Made by a program: the position numbers and the translations under genes
The notes under the pieces: generated by a model
The model's input: only the letters and a program-made list of their open reading frames with translations
Told to the model about the DNA's origin: nothing
Database searches by the model: none
Assembly: GCA_022410635.1 (NCBI GenBank)
Contig: JAJVDF010000214.1
Coordinates: 678,072 to 742,071, forward strand
DNA: 64,000 nucleotides
Direction of reading: 5' to 3'
Source of the DNA: Tretioscincus oriximinensis
Lineage: Eukaryota; Chordata; Lepidosauria; Squamata; Gymnophthalmidae
In this document: piece after piece, positions 1 to 12,439 of the stretch
How positions within the stretch are numbered: the stretch's first letter is position 1
How the letters are laid out: each line of letters begins with the position of its first letter

Positions 1-129
1 TACAGTGCCAAAATGGCATTAAATCCCAGTTCTGCTATGAATTGATTTAAAGTGGTCCAAAGAGGATCAGAGACTATATTCCAGATGACAAAAGGTGCAT
101 ACTATAGAGTGCACACCCTTGTAGTTCCT

Positions 130-1216
130 ACAATATCACTGGAAGTTGATGTTCTATTGAAGTGGGGTACCCCATGGTTTGATACTGGGACCTTTGCTTT
201 TCAATATAAACAATCTGGATGCTGAGGAAAATGTTGACGTAGCTAAGTTCACTGTTGATACTAAACTGTTCAGGGTAACGAAAACTGAAAGTGATTGTAA
301 AGCACTCCAGAATGATCTATTGGAATTGGGTGAGTGGGCAACAACATGGCAAATCCACTACAATTTAAGCAAGTGCAAGGTTATGCACATTGGGGTAAAG
401 AACCCCAATTACTCCTACCAACTGATGGGAACCAAGGTTTTGTGACTGAGCAAGGAAAGAATCTTGGGGTGTTGGTGGACAGTTCAATGAAGGTGTCAAC
501 CAGTGTGCAGCAGCAGCAAAAAAGCAAATTCCATGTTGGGGATAATTAGGAAAGGAATCAAAAACAAGTCAGCAAGTGTTTTTTGCCTCTTTATAAATCT
601 GTGCTGAGACCACATTTGAAATACCGTGTTCTGTTCTGGTCACATCTCAAGAGGAATATTGTGGAACTAGAGAAGGTACAGAAAAGGGCAAGAAGAATGA
701 TCAAGGTACTGGAGCACCTCCCTTACGAAGCAAGGTGATCTGATTGAAGTGTACAAAATTATGCATTGGATGGATAGGGCGAATAGAGAAAATTGTTTTC
801 TCTATCACATAACACTAGGACAAGAGGGCACTTCTTGAAACTGATACGCAGAAAAGTGAGAACAGACAAAGAAAAGTATATTTTCATCTAGAGGATCATC
901 GGCCTGTGGAATTAGCTTCCAGAAAAGGTGGTGGTAGCTAACAGCTTGGATAGCTTCAAGATAGGAATAGACAGGTTTATGGACACCAAGGGTATAAATG
1001 GTTACTAAAATGGATGTCTGGATGCTGCCTCCGGGATGGAGCAACAGGCAGTACTCCTGAAATTTCATTTGCAGGGTGTCATGAACAGGTGCATATTTTG
1101 CCTTCTTGTGTTCAGACTGCTCAGGTGCATCTGGATGAGCCTCTGTGTGAGACAGAATGCTGGATTAGATGTGCTCTGGCCCAATTTAGTATGGCTCTTC
1201 TTATGTTTTTAACATA
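130..1216 (+). mobile_element. CR1 LINE, C-terminal RT region to 3' end, decayed
   Basis: This is a 5'-truncated CR1 non-LTR retrotransposon. Reading with frame changes, residues of the reverse transcriptase appear in order: SGVPHGLILGPLLFNI near 155-210, then KFTVDTKL where the family has the catalytic FADD (one aspartate lost), then LGVLVDSS near 460-485, RKGIKNKSAS near 548-580, and the C-terminal thumb/tail region with VRTDKEKYIFI near 855-885. The 3' end carries the typical tail with GGATGTCTGGATGCTGCCTC near 1010 and a final CTTCTTATGTT near 1197. An internal deletion near 735 removes part of the LPYE...RLRGDLI segment. Frameshifts and stops make it non-functional. It matches the other CR1 copies in this window, especially the one ending near 16540. 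Family assignment is firm; the subfamily is not determined. Confidence 0.85.
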
Positions 1217-1324
1217 TTTGAAGACATACGTTTCCAGTGTTCCACCCACAGCAACAACTGCCATAGAACAACTGACCACCGTATTTCATGTGAATCACCA
1301 GCAGATATTTTTTAACATCTGAAT

Positions 1325-1475
1325 GAACACTTGCATGGGGATATTATTCTCGTGAGGCTTCGGGTCGAGACTAACAACCTGTTGGCTCTTGGGTTGCAGA
1401 GAGTACTTAGGAATAGTAGGCAGAGTCACAGAAAATACTGGGGATTGTAGTTAGGAAAGTGCAGCAATGCCTTAT
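1325..1475 (+). repeat. Unclassified interspersed repeat A, copy 1
   Basis: This segment shares an approximately 90-bp core with an inverted copy at 3930-4060: TTGGCTCTTGG, then a purine-rich block, GGGATTGTAGTTAGG and GCAGCAATGC. The GGGATTGTAG-type motif resembles ends of hAT-type MITEs, but no terminal inverted repeat or target duplication could be defined. The classification is open. Confidence 0.45.
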
Positions 1476-2461
1476 GGGGCTCATTATTCGATGGCATTGC
1501 TAGGAGAAAAGAGACAGTAGTCTGGAAGGTAAGGTAAGATGGGGTTAATGCCTAATGCCTTTTTTTTAAAAAAAGTTTGGCAAACGCAGTCAGAAATTAA
1601 AGTTTCTCCACCAACTTTATAAATGGCAGTTGAAGATGGATCACAAAGAGATGTAAAAATACAATTACTGGAGTTGACTACTGCTAGTCTACTCCACTGT
1701 ATTTTATACTTACTAGACCACACCATGTGGTCTGGAACAGCTCACATAATGCAGAAAAGGACAAAAATTCAATATAGGAGCTTATTAACTTATAGTAAAG
1801 AAGGGCTACTTCTTGTAGAAATGTTTCTACAGAATCCGTTAGCCTTCTCCGTGCATTGCTGTGTGCCTGGTGAAGTTGACTGCTCTTTTCTATCAAATGT
1901 TCAATCTACTGACAAATTGGATTTTATTTTTCATACAGTCAGGCAGATATATATAGCATTTTGACTCGAGAGGGCTTATTCCATAAGCCTTTGAACTGAA
2001 TATTTCAGTCTTTCAGCTGAATATTTGTTGGAAATATGATCTCCTTCTCAGGAGAAGTTGATGCTCAAGCATGTTATGAAAATCAGCAATACTGCATTTT
2101 GTTTAACAACTACTAATATTGTTTCTAATATGTTGCCTGTTGAAAGTCCTCTGGTCTTTGTTGTTCTCTGAGAACAAGTTATAGAAGTCCAGACAGCAGG
2201 GTGCCCTAAGGTGATACTATATAAACAGAATAGGAAAATAGCTCAGCTCAGCTCCAGCTGCACTGGACAAAATGTCCTCATGTATTTTGAGCAATGTAGA
2301 TTTCAGATGCACACTTCATAGCCTCAGGCCACTTCATTCTTCCATCCCACTTGAGTTCTTTCTGTAGACACTTCAGAGGCAGTGAGTACCTGAGAAAGAG
2401 GGATTGTATTGAATGTGTTTCTTCTGACTCGTAACAATCAGAAGCTAACAAAAATGTGATA
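1476..2461. other. Unique-looking AT-rich DNA, no gene
   Basis: I see no gene here. The short open frames on both strands (the longest about 113 codons at 1623-1964) overlap each other, match no recognised family and lack splice or promoter context. Confidence 0.5.
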
Positions 2462-2815
2462 TCCCACAACACTAGGACCAGAGGGCACTCCTTGAAGCTG
2501 ATAAATAGAAGAGTTAGGACAGACAGGAATTGTGTTTGTCACCCTTAGGGTCATTAATCTATGGAATTCACTTCCAGGAGAGGTGATGATAGCTAGGGCC
2601 TGGCTTCAAAATAGGGTTAGATAAATTCATGGAAGACACTAGGCTATTAAGATGGGAAAACAGGAAGTATTTCTGAAATACCATTTGCAGGGAGTTGAGA
2701 ACAGGTGAGGCTTTTTCCTTCTGGTTGAGACTGTCCTAATGCAGCTGGTGGGCCACTGTGTGGGACAGAATAATGGACTAGATGGCTAAGGCACCTCTTG
2801 TGTTCCTAACCTTCT
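2462..2815 (+). mobile_element. CR1 LINE 3' fragment
   Basis: This fragment starts at the C-terminal ORF2 region (CACAACACTAGGACCAGAGG) and runs to the 3' end (GTGTGGGACAGAATAATGG, GGACTAGATGG, CTTGTGTTCC). It aligns by eye with the other CR1 copies at 16130-16540 and 13480-13820. Decayed frames show DRKNCVCHP and DKFMEDTRLL in place of the intact family residues. Confidence 0.8.
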
Positions 2816-3929
2816 GCAAGGTCACCTTTCCTGACTTCAGAGCCAGTAGAAAACCAATTACGACAGTACAATTTGGTACACTGCTGAAATGGAATGGCCT
2901 GCTAAACTAAGAGCCATACACTCTTCTGTATGCCCCTTTAAGCCAGTTCCCTTATGAGTAGACTTTAAAACAAGTCCCTGTCTATTCCATTATAGGAGGC
3001 CATCCTGGATCATTTTGACAAGGCTATATTCAACCAATATCCTGAACAAATTTTGTGGATAACAACCAATAATACAATTGTAAAGGAAGAAACCATTCTT
3101 AAAATCTTTTAACACATTTGCTGTATGGTTGTATACATTCACACATAGCTAAAGGTGAATCTCTGACGACCTTCAGGCAAGACAGTTTCTAGTGAACAAG
3201 GCAGGTAACCCCATCTGTGGAGTCCTTCTAATTTATATTTTGAAATGGAGGCTAGCAGAAAACAGCACTGTTTCAAAGACATGTGATGGTGCTTCAAAAC
3301 AATGTGTGTGTTTGTCTTGAAGTGTATGTGGCTTTGAGAAACCAGGCCGGTCTACCAAGTGCACACAGATTGNTGATACTTTTTCATACTTCCAGAAATT
3401 GCCCTGAAAGTGGGTTCCTTATAGTTGTCTAGTTTGAACAGCCCTAGCTGGCAACTTTGAAGACATCATTCTTAGTCTCCTAATTTTGGCAAGGTTGGGC
3501 TGATCATGCTGCTAGTTGCTCCTTTGATCTTCAGCTTAATTGAGCCCAAAAACAACCCAGTACAATGCCAGGTGACTGCTCCATGTGCACTGGATTCACT
3601 TATAATGGTGGTTGCTAGTTTAGTTGCACTGCCCTGGCTAGCAACCTGCATACCTGGCAGTAGTGAATGCTTCTGAATTGACATTTATAGTACTTCTTGT
3701 ACTATATGTAAACATAGGAAATCCCAGTTTTCATAACATTGGTTGGAGTTTTCAGATTAAAGCATACTGAAGCTGTATGTATATGTCCTGTCAAAGTGCA
3801 GCAATAGTGCTGTAAAAAAGCACTTGTTAAATCTAAAGTTGTTGAAAAAATAGCACTTGGGCTGCTTCCTTACCACATGGTTTGCTTCGCTATTCCTTTT
3901 AAAATGNNTTTACATTCCGTCCTCACCTA
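2816..3929. other. No recognisable gene
   Basis: This is AT-rich DNA with scattered ambiguous bases. No coding family, repeat or RNA gene was recognised. A 70-codon antisense frame at 3472-3684 has no recognisable domain. Confidence 0.5.
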
Positions 3930-4060
3930 CCTCAAAGCTCCCTTGCTGCTCCAACACATTGCTGTGCTCGCCTTACTACAATTCTCAGTATTCTCAGTGA
4001 CCCTTCCTACAATTCTCAAGCATCCTCTGTGATCCAAGAGCCAACAAACCTTTACACGTT
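3930..4060 (-). repeat. Unclassified interspersed repeat A, copy 2
   Basis: The reverse complement matches the copy at 1325-1475: TTGGCTCTTGGAT, GAGAATACTGAGAATTGTAG and CAGCAATGTG appear in the same order. Two copies about 2.5 kb apart in opposite orientation could pair, but the sequence shows only shared ancestry. Confidence 0.45.
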
Positions 4061-6732
4061 GCTCCAATGTCTTGTGAAATTTACCAAGTTCACATTGCTG
4101 AATGTCCCCATAAAGCTTTCTTTCGGATTTTACAAAATGCCCACTGTTGAATCGTACAAACTGCAATGGCTAGAAATTCCATGACAANGGATCTTCTTAG
4201 CAAGTGGATGTGTGGTCTGATAGGGCAGATTGAAGATGATGTTGCTACTAACTTGGTAGAAATGTTCTGTCTTCCTACACGTAAACACAGTGTGTATTCC
4301 GACATGCAGATAAACCTTCCTGCTCCCAGTGAGAGAGACTGTTTTACTGAACTCTACTTTATTTGGTAACAGGCAAGGTGAAACTGAAACAAACATAAAC
4401 AGGAATCAATATAACAATGATTTACAGAAGAGCTTAGAATAATATATGTATATCTTCCACTTAAATATAGAACAACTTATAAATTCTTTACATCAGACAT
4501 CATTAAGCAAATATATCTAATAATTGAGTTTTACAGTACAAAAAGAAAGATTGCTTACCAGCTATGCTAGGACTAAGCAGCTAGGCACAAGGTAAGAAGG
4601 CAACTAAACTGAGAAAATGGAGTCTCCCTCCTAGAATATTCTCCAAAAATGGAGGATAAGCTATCCAATAATAAGCCTAGGTTTTTATAACATGACCCTG
4701 TTCTTTACCTGTTAATGTAATTACCACTAGATGGAGCACTCACTAGAAATTGTACATCCATGTATGGCAACTTAAACAACCATAAATAGAGTTACTGTGT
4801 GAACTGTCTTCTGTTCCAGAACAAGAAAGTGCGAGTGAAGATGTGGTCTTGTTCTCCTTTTATTGCAATGATCCCAATGATGACAAGTTTTTCAATTACC
4901 TTGAGCAAACGTCTTGCACAATGGTAGCACTTTAACAACAGAATTAGAGATATGCAGTTCCAGCTATTTCAAAGAAGCAGCCATGTTATTCTTGGTCGAT
5001 AAAATCTTGCAAGGGGTTCCCTTAGCACTTTAGATAGTCAGCATCCCCCATCTGCTCGCACAACTTTGTCTGTCATTGCAGCAACAGGACACATGCAGGG
5101 AAAAAACCGGTTTCAGGCAGCATCCGCCATGAGAGCTGGAAAACTAAACTCTCATTAAGCCCGCAGCAAGGCAGGTTTGTAGTAATTATGTCGCTTACAC
5201 CCCACCAGTACATCTGCAGGAGCCACCTGGAAGGCACTCCCATGCAGGCTTAAATCCTGTGTGTGTCCTTAGCCTTATTCTTTAGAGTGCTCTGATATAG
5301 ACCCTTGCTAGAAATTCCTACACTAGGAAGCTCAGAGTTGGTAGTAGCTTTCATACTTCAGGTATTAAGCAACACCTCCTTGTTTTCCTCCTGTGCAACT
5401 TTACTTTTCCAATTTCTTACCCCCTAAAAGATTATCAACAAGGCCATAAACCATAAACTTCCTCTGGTATCTGCAGAAGGATTTGACTCACTTTACCCCC
5501 ACATCTCTTCTGTTATATCTCTAGATCTCTTTCCAGCTCTAATCCATGTTTGGAAGTGCATTGTCTAGTTCTTAATGTGGATTAGCGGCATTAGCACGTA
5601 GATGTTACTTCTAAGCTTTTTCAAACCATTTTTTTGTTTTTGAAAACAATCCTAAACGATTCAACTAGGTCAGTTTTTGTGGAATAAGAAAAGAGTTTTA
5701 TTTGTAACATTTATCGACCTTGCAGCTTACATTATATTTTCGTTGATCTTACCAGTTGTCCTTGTCAGCTTTCAGTCTTGTCCAATTAACTGTGTAAGTG
5801 GTCAGCAGTTTAATTTGACTCAAGCCTTTTAAAATGTATTTGTCTTTAGGTACAATTTTGAAAATTGTAGAATCAATTTTATCTGCTATTACTGCCTACT
5901 AGAATGCTGCTGTTCCTTTAATTTAGCCAGCAAAACATCCTTTTAAAAACCTTCTTGACTGCGTGTAATGTATGAATTGGTATGTTTGGAACTGTGAGCT
6001 CTACAAAAATCAAACAAAATCTTCTAGATCTGTGATATTTCTACCTTCAAACCCAAGTTATTAACAATAATAATGTATTCCTACCCCTTATGTACAAAAA
6101 GACAGTTAAATCATTGTTTCATTTAAACTTTTGATGGCTGCATATTAAAGGCAGCATATTCCTCAAGGATTTTGACATTTTTACAAGCAACGCTAGCTAT
6201 CAACCTAGAGTACTTTTGCTGCAGAAAGTGGGGATTTTAAAATGCAGGCCCCTTCAAAAGGATGCCCTTTCCTTTCCAAACACTTTTTGATTGGAAAAAA
6301 GGCCATGTTTCACATCCAAGCAATTTCTCTGAAAGAATAATAGCTTTGTAGAATAAACTGTAGCTGTCTACTAGTCTCAGGGGTTTTGGGCAGAAGAGGG
6401 CATAAACAGGTTACGAGTGCCAAATATTATTTATTGGAAAGCAAATCTTCTGCTGTTTACTTTAAAATCTGGGAACAAAAGAATGATTTCTCACTTTATA
6501 AGTAGTTTGTTCCCATTGCAAAATAATAAATCAGATTTTCCAAGGTGCAATATTTCATCTTTTAAAGAATCTTAAAATGTCATGTTATGGACAGAATTTG
6601 TGTGTGTCTATGGTACAATCTGAATATTGCCTTCCTGAAAATAAGCACCACTGAACAGCAGTAGTCTTGGGAGTGTATGGCAGGATTCGCACAAAAAGTG
6701 GGGTACCTTCTTTTTTTATGCTATTTTGTATG
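4061..6732. other. Long stretch without gene; one CTCF-like word
   Basis: No coding family was recognised over about 2.7 kb. Sequence at 4724-4739 (CCACTAGATGGAGCAC) resembles the CTCF consensus with one core mismatch. The rest is AT-rich with short homopolymer runs. Small frames around 4090-4396 overlap on both strands and look random. Confidence 0.45.
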
Positions 6733-6835
6733 CTATTTCCAGACTGCTCAGGTGCAATTAGTGGGCCACTGTGTGAGACAGAATGGGCCCCAGCCCAATT
6801 CAGCAGGGCTCCTCTTATGTTCTTATGTTCACTTG
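6733..6835 (+). mobile_element. CR1 LINE extreme 3' end
   Basis: Only the last ~100 bp of the CR1 3' UTR remain: CCAGACTGCTCAGGTGCAAT, TGTGTGAGACAGAATG, CCCAATTCAGCAGGGCTCC and TCTTATGTTCTTATG, in the order of the longer copies. Confidence 0.75.
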
Positions 6836-8569
6836 CACTTCTGCTCATAATGTAGGGACTGTGTTGGCAGTTCCCTGCTGACAATTTTGAAACCCAGTTT
6901 TCAAAAATGATAAGTAGAAGGATTTGAAGAGCCCTGAAAATAATTTGTGGGACCACTACAGGTAGTCTATTCTTAATGTGGCAGTCCATCAGCTGGAATA
7001 GTCCACGTGCATTAGGATTACCATCTTTGTGCAAAGATGCTTCAGATCAGAACCTGAAGGCTCCAACAGCCAGGAATGAATGTCCAGGGCTGGAATTAGT
7101 GGGCCTTCTAGTTCAGAAGATCACAAGAACTCATGTTGTCAAAATGGATTTTCCATGGTAGATCATATTGCAGAGGCATGTCGTTTTCACATGCCTTTAT
7201 GATTTAATTTAGCAGCTGCCAATAATTTAGGATGCCAATAGACCTTTTTTTAAGCAGGTAGTAGAATAGATGGCCAATGGGGCCACCTAATCCAGTCTCT
7301 GTTCCGTTCAGGGTAGATGGTGTGTTCTAGTATATGATGTGGACTTCTGTGGCTTGTATCAGAATGTGAAAATAAGGCTCCTGGATTCCTTCTAACATTA
7401 AGTGTGAAAATGCCCTCAAACATGGTCACCAAAACTCCATAACAATATTTATGGCAACATGATGATGAAAGAGTGTATGGCAGTGTAGATACCACTTCTG
7501 CACTGAATGCTCAATGAAGAGCAGTGCCCTCTAGAAACTATATCAACAGCTATTTTATATTATTCATATTTAGGCATTAATAAAACTTTGGTGACATGTT
7601 TCAGAATGTGAATGTTTGCTTTAAACCATGTAACCACCTGTAAAATGTAAGACATCTAAAAAGCATCAGCTATTGATGTTCAATAATTTCTATTACTTCC
7701 ACTGTACCATTACGTCACTAAACTTTCCTTTAACTAAGGGTAATGGACTAAGTTCAGCAGGAGATATTCACANATCCAATACTGATGGGCTGTTATCTGA
7801 AGCCACTTGTATTTAGCTCATGTACACATTATTCGATTAAACATAAAATGCTTAATACTTTTCAAAAGGTCTGGTCAAACGACAGGTCATATAAATTTTT
7901 TTAAAAAACATTCTTATGAACATTGCTGTTGATTCCATTCTCACTTTTAGTTCACATTAAAATATTAATGCCTCAGTTGCATTTTACAAGTTACAGGTCA
8001 CGTTAGAAGGAGATGAAACAGAATACTCAGTTATCTATCAAATCATTTGATGCATGTTTCATAACTATTCCTATGTTTGAAACGTTTGCAAATGTAGGAT
8101 ATTTGAACAGAATTTGCAAAAGAGAAACCTGTGCACCTGATACATTGCATTATTTTTCAGTGGATTATAGGGATGAATTTCAAGATTTAATATTTTGCAT
8201 AAAATATTTCTGTGCTCATTTACATAGCAGGAATATCTGTGTGATATAATGGTTTGAAGGCAGATGAGCTCTCTACCTTGCTGATGCTAGATGCAGATTT
8301 GGTTACTGTTTGAACAAGTGACACCACTATCACCTTCTGGGGAGCAATTCCTACATTGGTTTGTCTTTCAGGATGGAAAAAATATATATGCAGATAGACT
8401 AAAAATAATTTTTAAATACTGTGTTCAAATTTAACAAAAAAAAGCATTGCTGTTACACAAATGCCATATGTTGCTGCATCATGAAAAATTCCTCTTTTAA
8501 GATGTTCTGTTGTTGAAAACCTGTTTCTATCTGTGTAGAAGGTAAGGACCAAGAGAGGCAGGAGTAAAA
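6836..8569. other. No recognisable gene
   Basis: This is AT-rich sequence. A 78-codon frame at 8013-8249 has no recognisable domain and no repeat match within the window. No RNA gene or MITE was seen. Confidence 0.45.
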
Positions 8570-9530
8570 AATTGAATAGAATGAATCTTCTTTTCTTCTT
8601 CTTGGCATAGCTTCATAGAGGAAGGTCTTAGCTGGATGCAATGCAGTGATTATATCTTGGTTCTTGGTCTTCAAGGCTAGTCCTTTCACAAAGGAGGAGA
8701 CTGCATTGTAGATGGTTTGTCTCCAACCTCTATGATTAGTTGCTAGAGCAGCCGCTGATAGGGGTCGATATATCAGACACTGAAGGATTTCTTATAGGAG
8801 TCCTTGTATCTCTTCTTTAGTGCCCCTCTGCCATGGTGACTAGTGGTGAGTTTCCCATACAGTGCAATNTTCATTATGAAATTATAATTCACCATAGAAA
8901 TATGTCCTGNNCAATGTAGTTGCTTCTTAAGTAGCATGGCATTTATGCTAGTGACTTTTGCTGCTTTGACTGAGATGTTGGTGATTAAGTCAACAAGTGG
9001 ATTAGCAATATGGTATGGAGGCAACACTGATAAAAGCATTCAAGGAGTTGCAGATGGCAAGCCACATGTAAAATCATATGGTAGAGTGGACAGTATAATG
9101 GCACTGCACACATTGATCGTCATGCTTTTCTTCAGATGCTTGTTGTTCCAGACTTTTTAATAGAGTATCAAATGCACTGTGTTCCTTTGTTGACCTGTTA
9201 TTGATCTCTTTATCAATCTTGGCATCTGAGGTGATGATTCATCCCAAATAGCTTGAACTGTTGGAATGACTTTAGCTTTGACTCACCAACAGTAATGTGG
9301 GGAGGTGATAGTTTTCTTATGGAGCAGGCTGACTCAGGACCTCTGAGCTCTAGTTCAAATAGCTTAGCAGATTTAGCAAAACAAATTGCCATGTGTTATA
9401 GAGTTGACTTTGAATGGGGTACAAGGGAAGCAACAGCAGCACAGAGCAGCACCAACAAGCAGGTTCATGGTCTTGGTGGGGCCTTTAGTCACCTCAGATT
9501 GAACAGCTTGTCATTAGTATGATATCAGAT
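8570..9530 (-). mobile_element. Pol-like (RTE-type) LINE, C-terminal part, antisense
   Basis: The reverse strand reads as the C-terminal third of a non-LTR retrotransposon polyprotein. Recognisable pieces in 5'-3' order on the minus strand are KSMTINVCSAIILSTL (cf. the LKVYRAVVLTTLLYG block downstream of the RT), INAMLLKKQL, a decayed GHISM for the family RWTGHVxRM block, ALYGKL and KKRYKDSYKKS for the LYGEL...KRYKD block. This C-terminal block is common in RTE-like pol genes of animals. Single Ns, stops and frame changes disrupt it. The 5' RT core is missing. A second copy of the same family lies at 20690-21040 in the same orientation. The exact clade is an inference from the motif order. 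Confidence 0.65.
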
Positions 9531-10194
9531 GAAGTTTCTACCTTCCTCATCAGTGCATAGCAGCAATTTATTTTGCACTCATACTTTCAGTTTCTCTGCT
9601 GTAGCTTTGCAATTCATTCCAATATTCCTGAGTAAAACCAACACATTTGCTACAGACTTTTCTGATATTTCACATTTCCTAGATGTGTTGGTTAATTATG
9701 CAAGAGCGAGCAAGTCAAGATCCTTCAGTCAAGATCCTGCTTAACATTTTTATTGGAGTGGCTAAGCACATGGTCAGAAGCTGTAGGGGATGGACATGAA
9801 CAAAGCAAAAATGCTGAGTTTGGGCTTGTGTCGAACCGAAGCATTTTTTCTCTGAGATCATAAAAGTATAGACTAAAGGGAAACTATGATGCTTTGTGTC
9901 TGGAGGGGGTAGGGAGAGTTTCATTCAAACTATGTACTCTTTTTGTATATGTTGTATTTTATACCTGTAAATATTTTTATGCAAGCCTCTGTTAATATTC
10001 TATAGTTTGTAATATTAAGAATTATTTACTATTTCTTAAAAATTACTGTTCCAGCCTGTAATTTCAACTTTTGCAGTTTGCTCTCTACTCTGCATTTCTG
10101 GGCTAACCACCTTTTGCCACCTTTTTGTAATACCCCAGCCCAGCCCCTTTGTTTTAGTAGTAGCTTGGCTAATCCTTCATTTCCTCTTCTGCCT
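9531..10194. other. No recognisable gene
   Basis: This is AT-rich DNA between the pol-like LINE and a possible LTR. A duplicated word (AAGATCCT) occurs near 9718-9736. Nothing else was recognised. Confidence 0.4.
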
Positions 10195-10505
10195 GTGTAT
10201 GTGCAAAGTATTAGCTGAACAATGGTGGTTCTGCCGGCCGCATGGTGAGGCTCTGCAGCTAGGAAGTGAAGCCTGAAGGACCCCAGAACAAAGGAATGGG
10301 CTGGGCCAAGGCCAGGATGTTTACAGAAGCAAGAGGAGCCTGGGAGATGTTTTGTACCAGCGGACTGCCTGTAACTCCTCCTGGAAGGGAGGTTTTAAAA
10401 GACCTGGACACCAACAATCTTGGTTCACTTCCTCTCCTTTCCTTTCTTGAAGTAAACCACGCTTCCACCTGAGGCTTTTTGTCTGTGTGGTTATTTTAGC
10501 AACAG
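10195..10505 (+). mobile_element. Possible solo LTR or LTR-like promoter block
   Basis: A moderately GC-rich block stands out from its surroundings. It holds a TATA-like GGTTTTAAAAGACC near 10391-10404, a purine-rich stretch upstream, a polyadenylation-like AGTAAACC near 10451 and a T/G-rich end finishing in TTAGCAACA near 10505. This order (U3-like, TATA, poly(A) signal, GT-rich U5, CA end) fits a retroviral-type LTR. No internal retroviral gene and no clear target duplication were seen, so this remains a suggestion. Confidence 0.3.
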
Positions 10506-12439
10506 ACTTCTAAACTTTCTGCTTTTCGTCTGCTCCCTTTATAGCAGACCCCCAGCCAGCCTGTGATCTCTCTAGCCCACTATAACAGCTGGCTCCCAAG
10601 TCCCTTAAAGGGACGGTGGTAGAAAGATCTAGATACCGGATGCTTTCTACAGTATAGACTTCAAAGCATATCACATACAGAGAGTTATCTAGATTACTTG
10701 TGTGGAAAGTGTGATGACAGGGGTGGTGGAAGCCATAAAATGTTGTTCAGAACTTTATTCATCTCCCATAGCCAATAGTTCCTCTGTGCAAATTGCTGCT
10801 GTTGAGTTTACCTCTGTTCCTGTTCAAGTAAGTAAGAATGGGTTCTGTGATACATATGCCTCTAATATGCTGTGGTTGCCGAGCCAATTAAGTATTCTGG
10901 CTTAGTTTATCAATTGAATACAATAATAAATCTGCTTTTGCATCTCTGCTCTATGAAGAGGAACTTGTGGNTCTTTTCCATAATGAGATTTGTAAATGAC
11001 AAATAATACCTAGTGCTCATGAATTTCATGTGTGGAGCTCAACCCTGAATACCTTATATGTTATTGTGAAAAAATGTGAATGCATCTTTTTCTTTCTTTC
11101 TTTTTCTTTCTCTCTCCCTCCTTTCCTTCCCTTGATAAGACTCCTGCCCAGTGGTAGATTGAAAAATAAGGTAAATGATAATGCTGCTGTTCTTAGTGGT
11201 TCTGTGATATGTTGCTCTTCCTTTATTGGATCCATCTCAAACATACATCCATAGTCTAGGTTGACCTGGTAAAAGATGCTCTGTGCAGTCTGATCTGTTG
11301 GAGTGATCTATACTGCAAAAACAGAACTGCAGACTTCTCCAATGGGCGACTGTTTGAAATGGTCTCTGAAACATTTCCATATGATGGCAGAGAGTGACTG
11401 ATCTTGCCTATTGGAGTGAGGAATGTGATATCATTTTGCTAGGCTCTTGGTAGTACCATAAGAAGTGGGCTGCTTCTGGGTCTGATCAAAACTGATAACT
11501 TCAGACATTAGGGCTGTCAAGGATTTCTAGTTGAAACCTATTAAGCATGTTTACTGCCAGTTAGTAGGCATGCTCATTCAGTTAGTCATGTGTTATGAAG
11601 TTCAGCATGTTCTGATAATGTCTTGCTTGAATGATGATACTTGTAGCTTGAGATGGTCACTTAATCTGTATGCATAAGTGTCCATTATATTTTTTGCTTT
11701 TTTTTAACTTTTATGAACTTTGTAAATAAAGCAAAAGGCTTCCTGATGAAATGATAACAGATGTGTGGACTATTTTTATTTCTACAAAGAAGTTGCTGCC
11801 AATTGCACCACCTTATCCTTCAGAGCACTGAAAGCTGCATTTCTTACTCTGTTAGATTTAAATCAGGACCAAATTTCAACAAGGGCTATCATGGCCTGTG
11901 ATAAGCGCCATGCAAAATTGAAACGATTAAGCTCAAGAAGAATTATGATATTTCACTAAACCGAACAGCAATAGATGGAACTGCTTAATTCTATTATATT
12001 TCTTTTCAATTATCAAATGTTACTAGATTTGTGATCAAATTTAAACAGGGTACAAGTTATGAAACAAACATTGTGTTTCACAATGCATAATTTTATACAA
12101 CATGTGCATATCAAGTATGTATTTTAATGTAAGATTTCTTTTAGACAGCAAAGCACTTATTTTGCAAAACATATCTATTTTGGTGTACCCTGATATAAAC
12201 ATACAAAATCTGTAGCTTGTAGAGTGCTATCATATTGTTGTGAATCAGTGAGGTATAAGTTCTTGTACTATGAATAATTTATTATAATGTCTGTTATGGG
12301 GAGACTTTTTTTATTTTAAAAAAAAGCAATCCAGTATCAGAATGAGTTTCCTGCCACAATCTTTCCAATTTTGTGCCTTGTTGGTCACCTGATTCATATT
12401 GAGGATTATGGGAAATGTTGTCCCGAGGACTCCAACCTC
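10506..12439. other. No gene; pyrimidine tract
   Basis: No coding family was recognised. A T/C-rich tract lies at about 11088-11133 (CTTT and CCTT repeats). The segment 11950-12300 is very AT-rich and lacks recognised repeats, so it is one of several places where a conserved non-coding element could sit, although nothing in one sequence can show conservation. Confidence 0.4.

Noticed and set aside
4724..4739. Isolated CTCF site
   Set aside because: One core mismatch and no context; noted only as a CTCF-like word.
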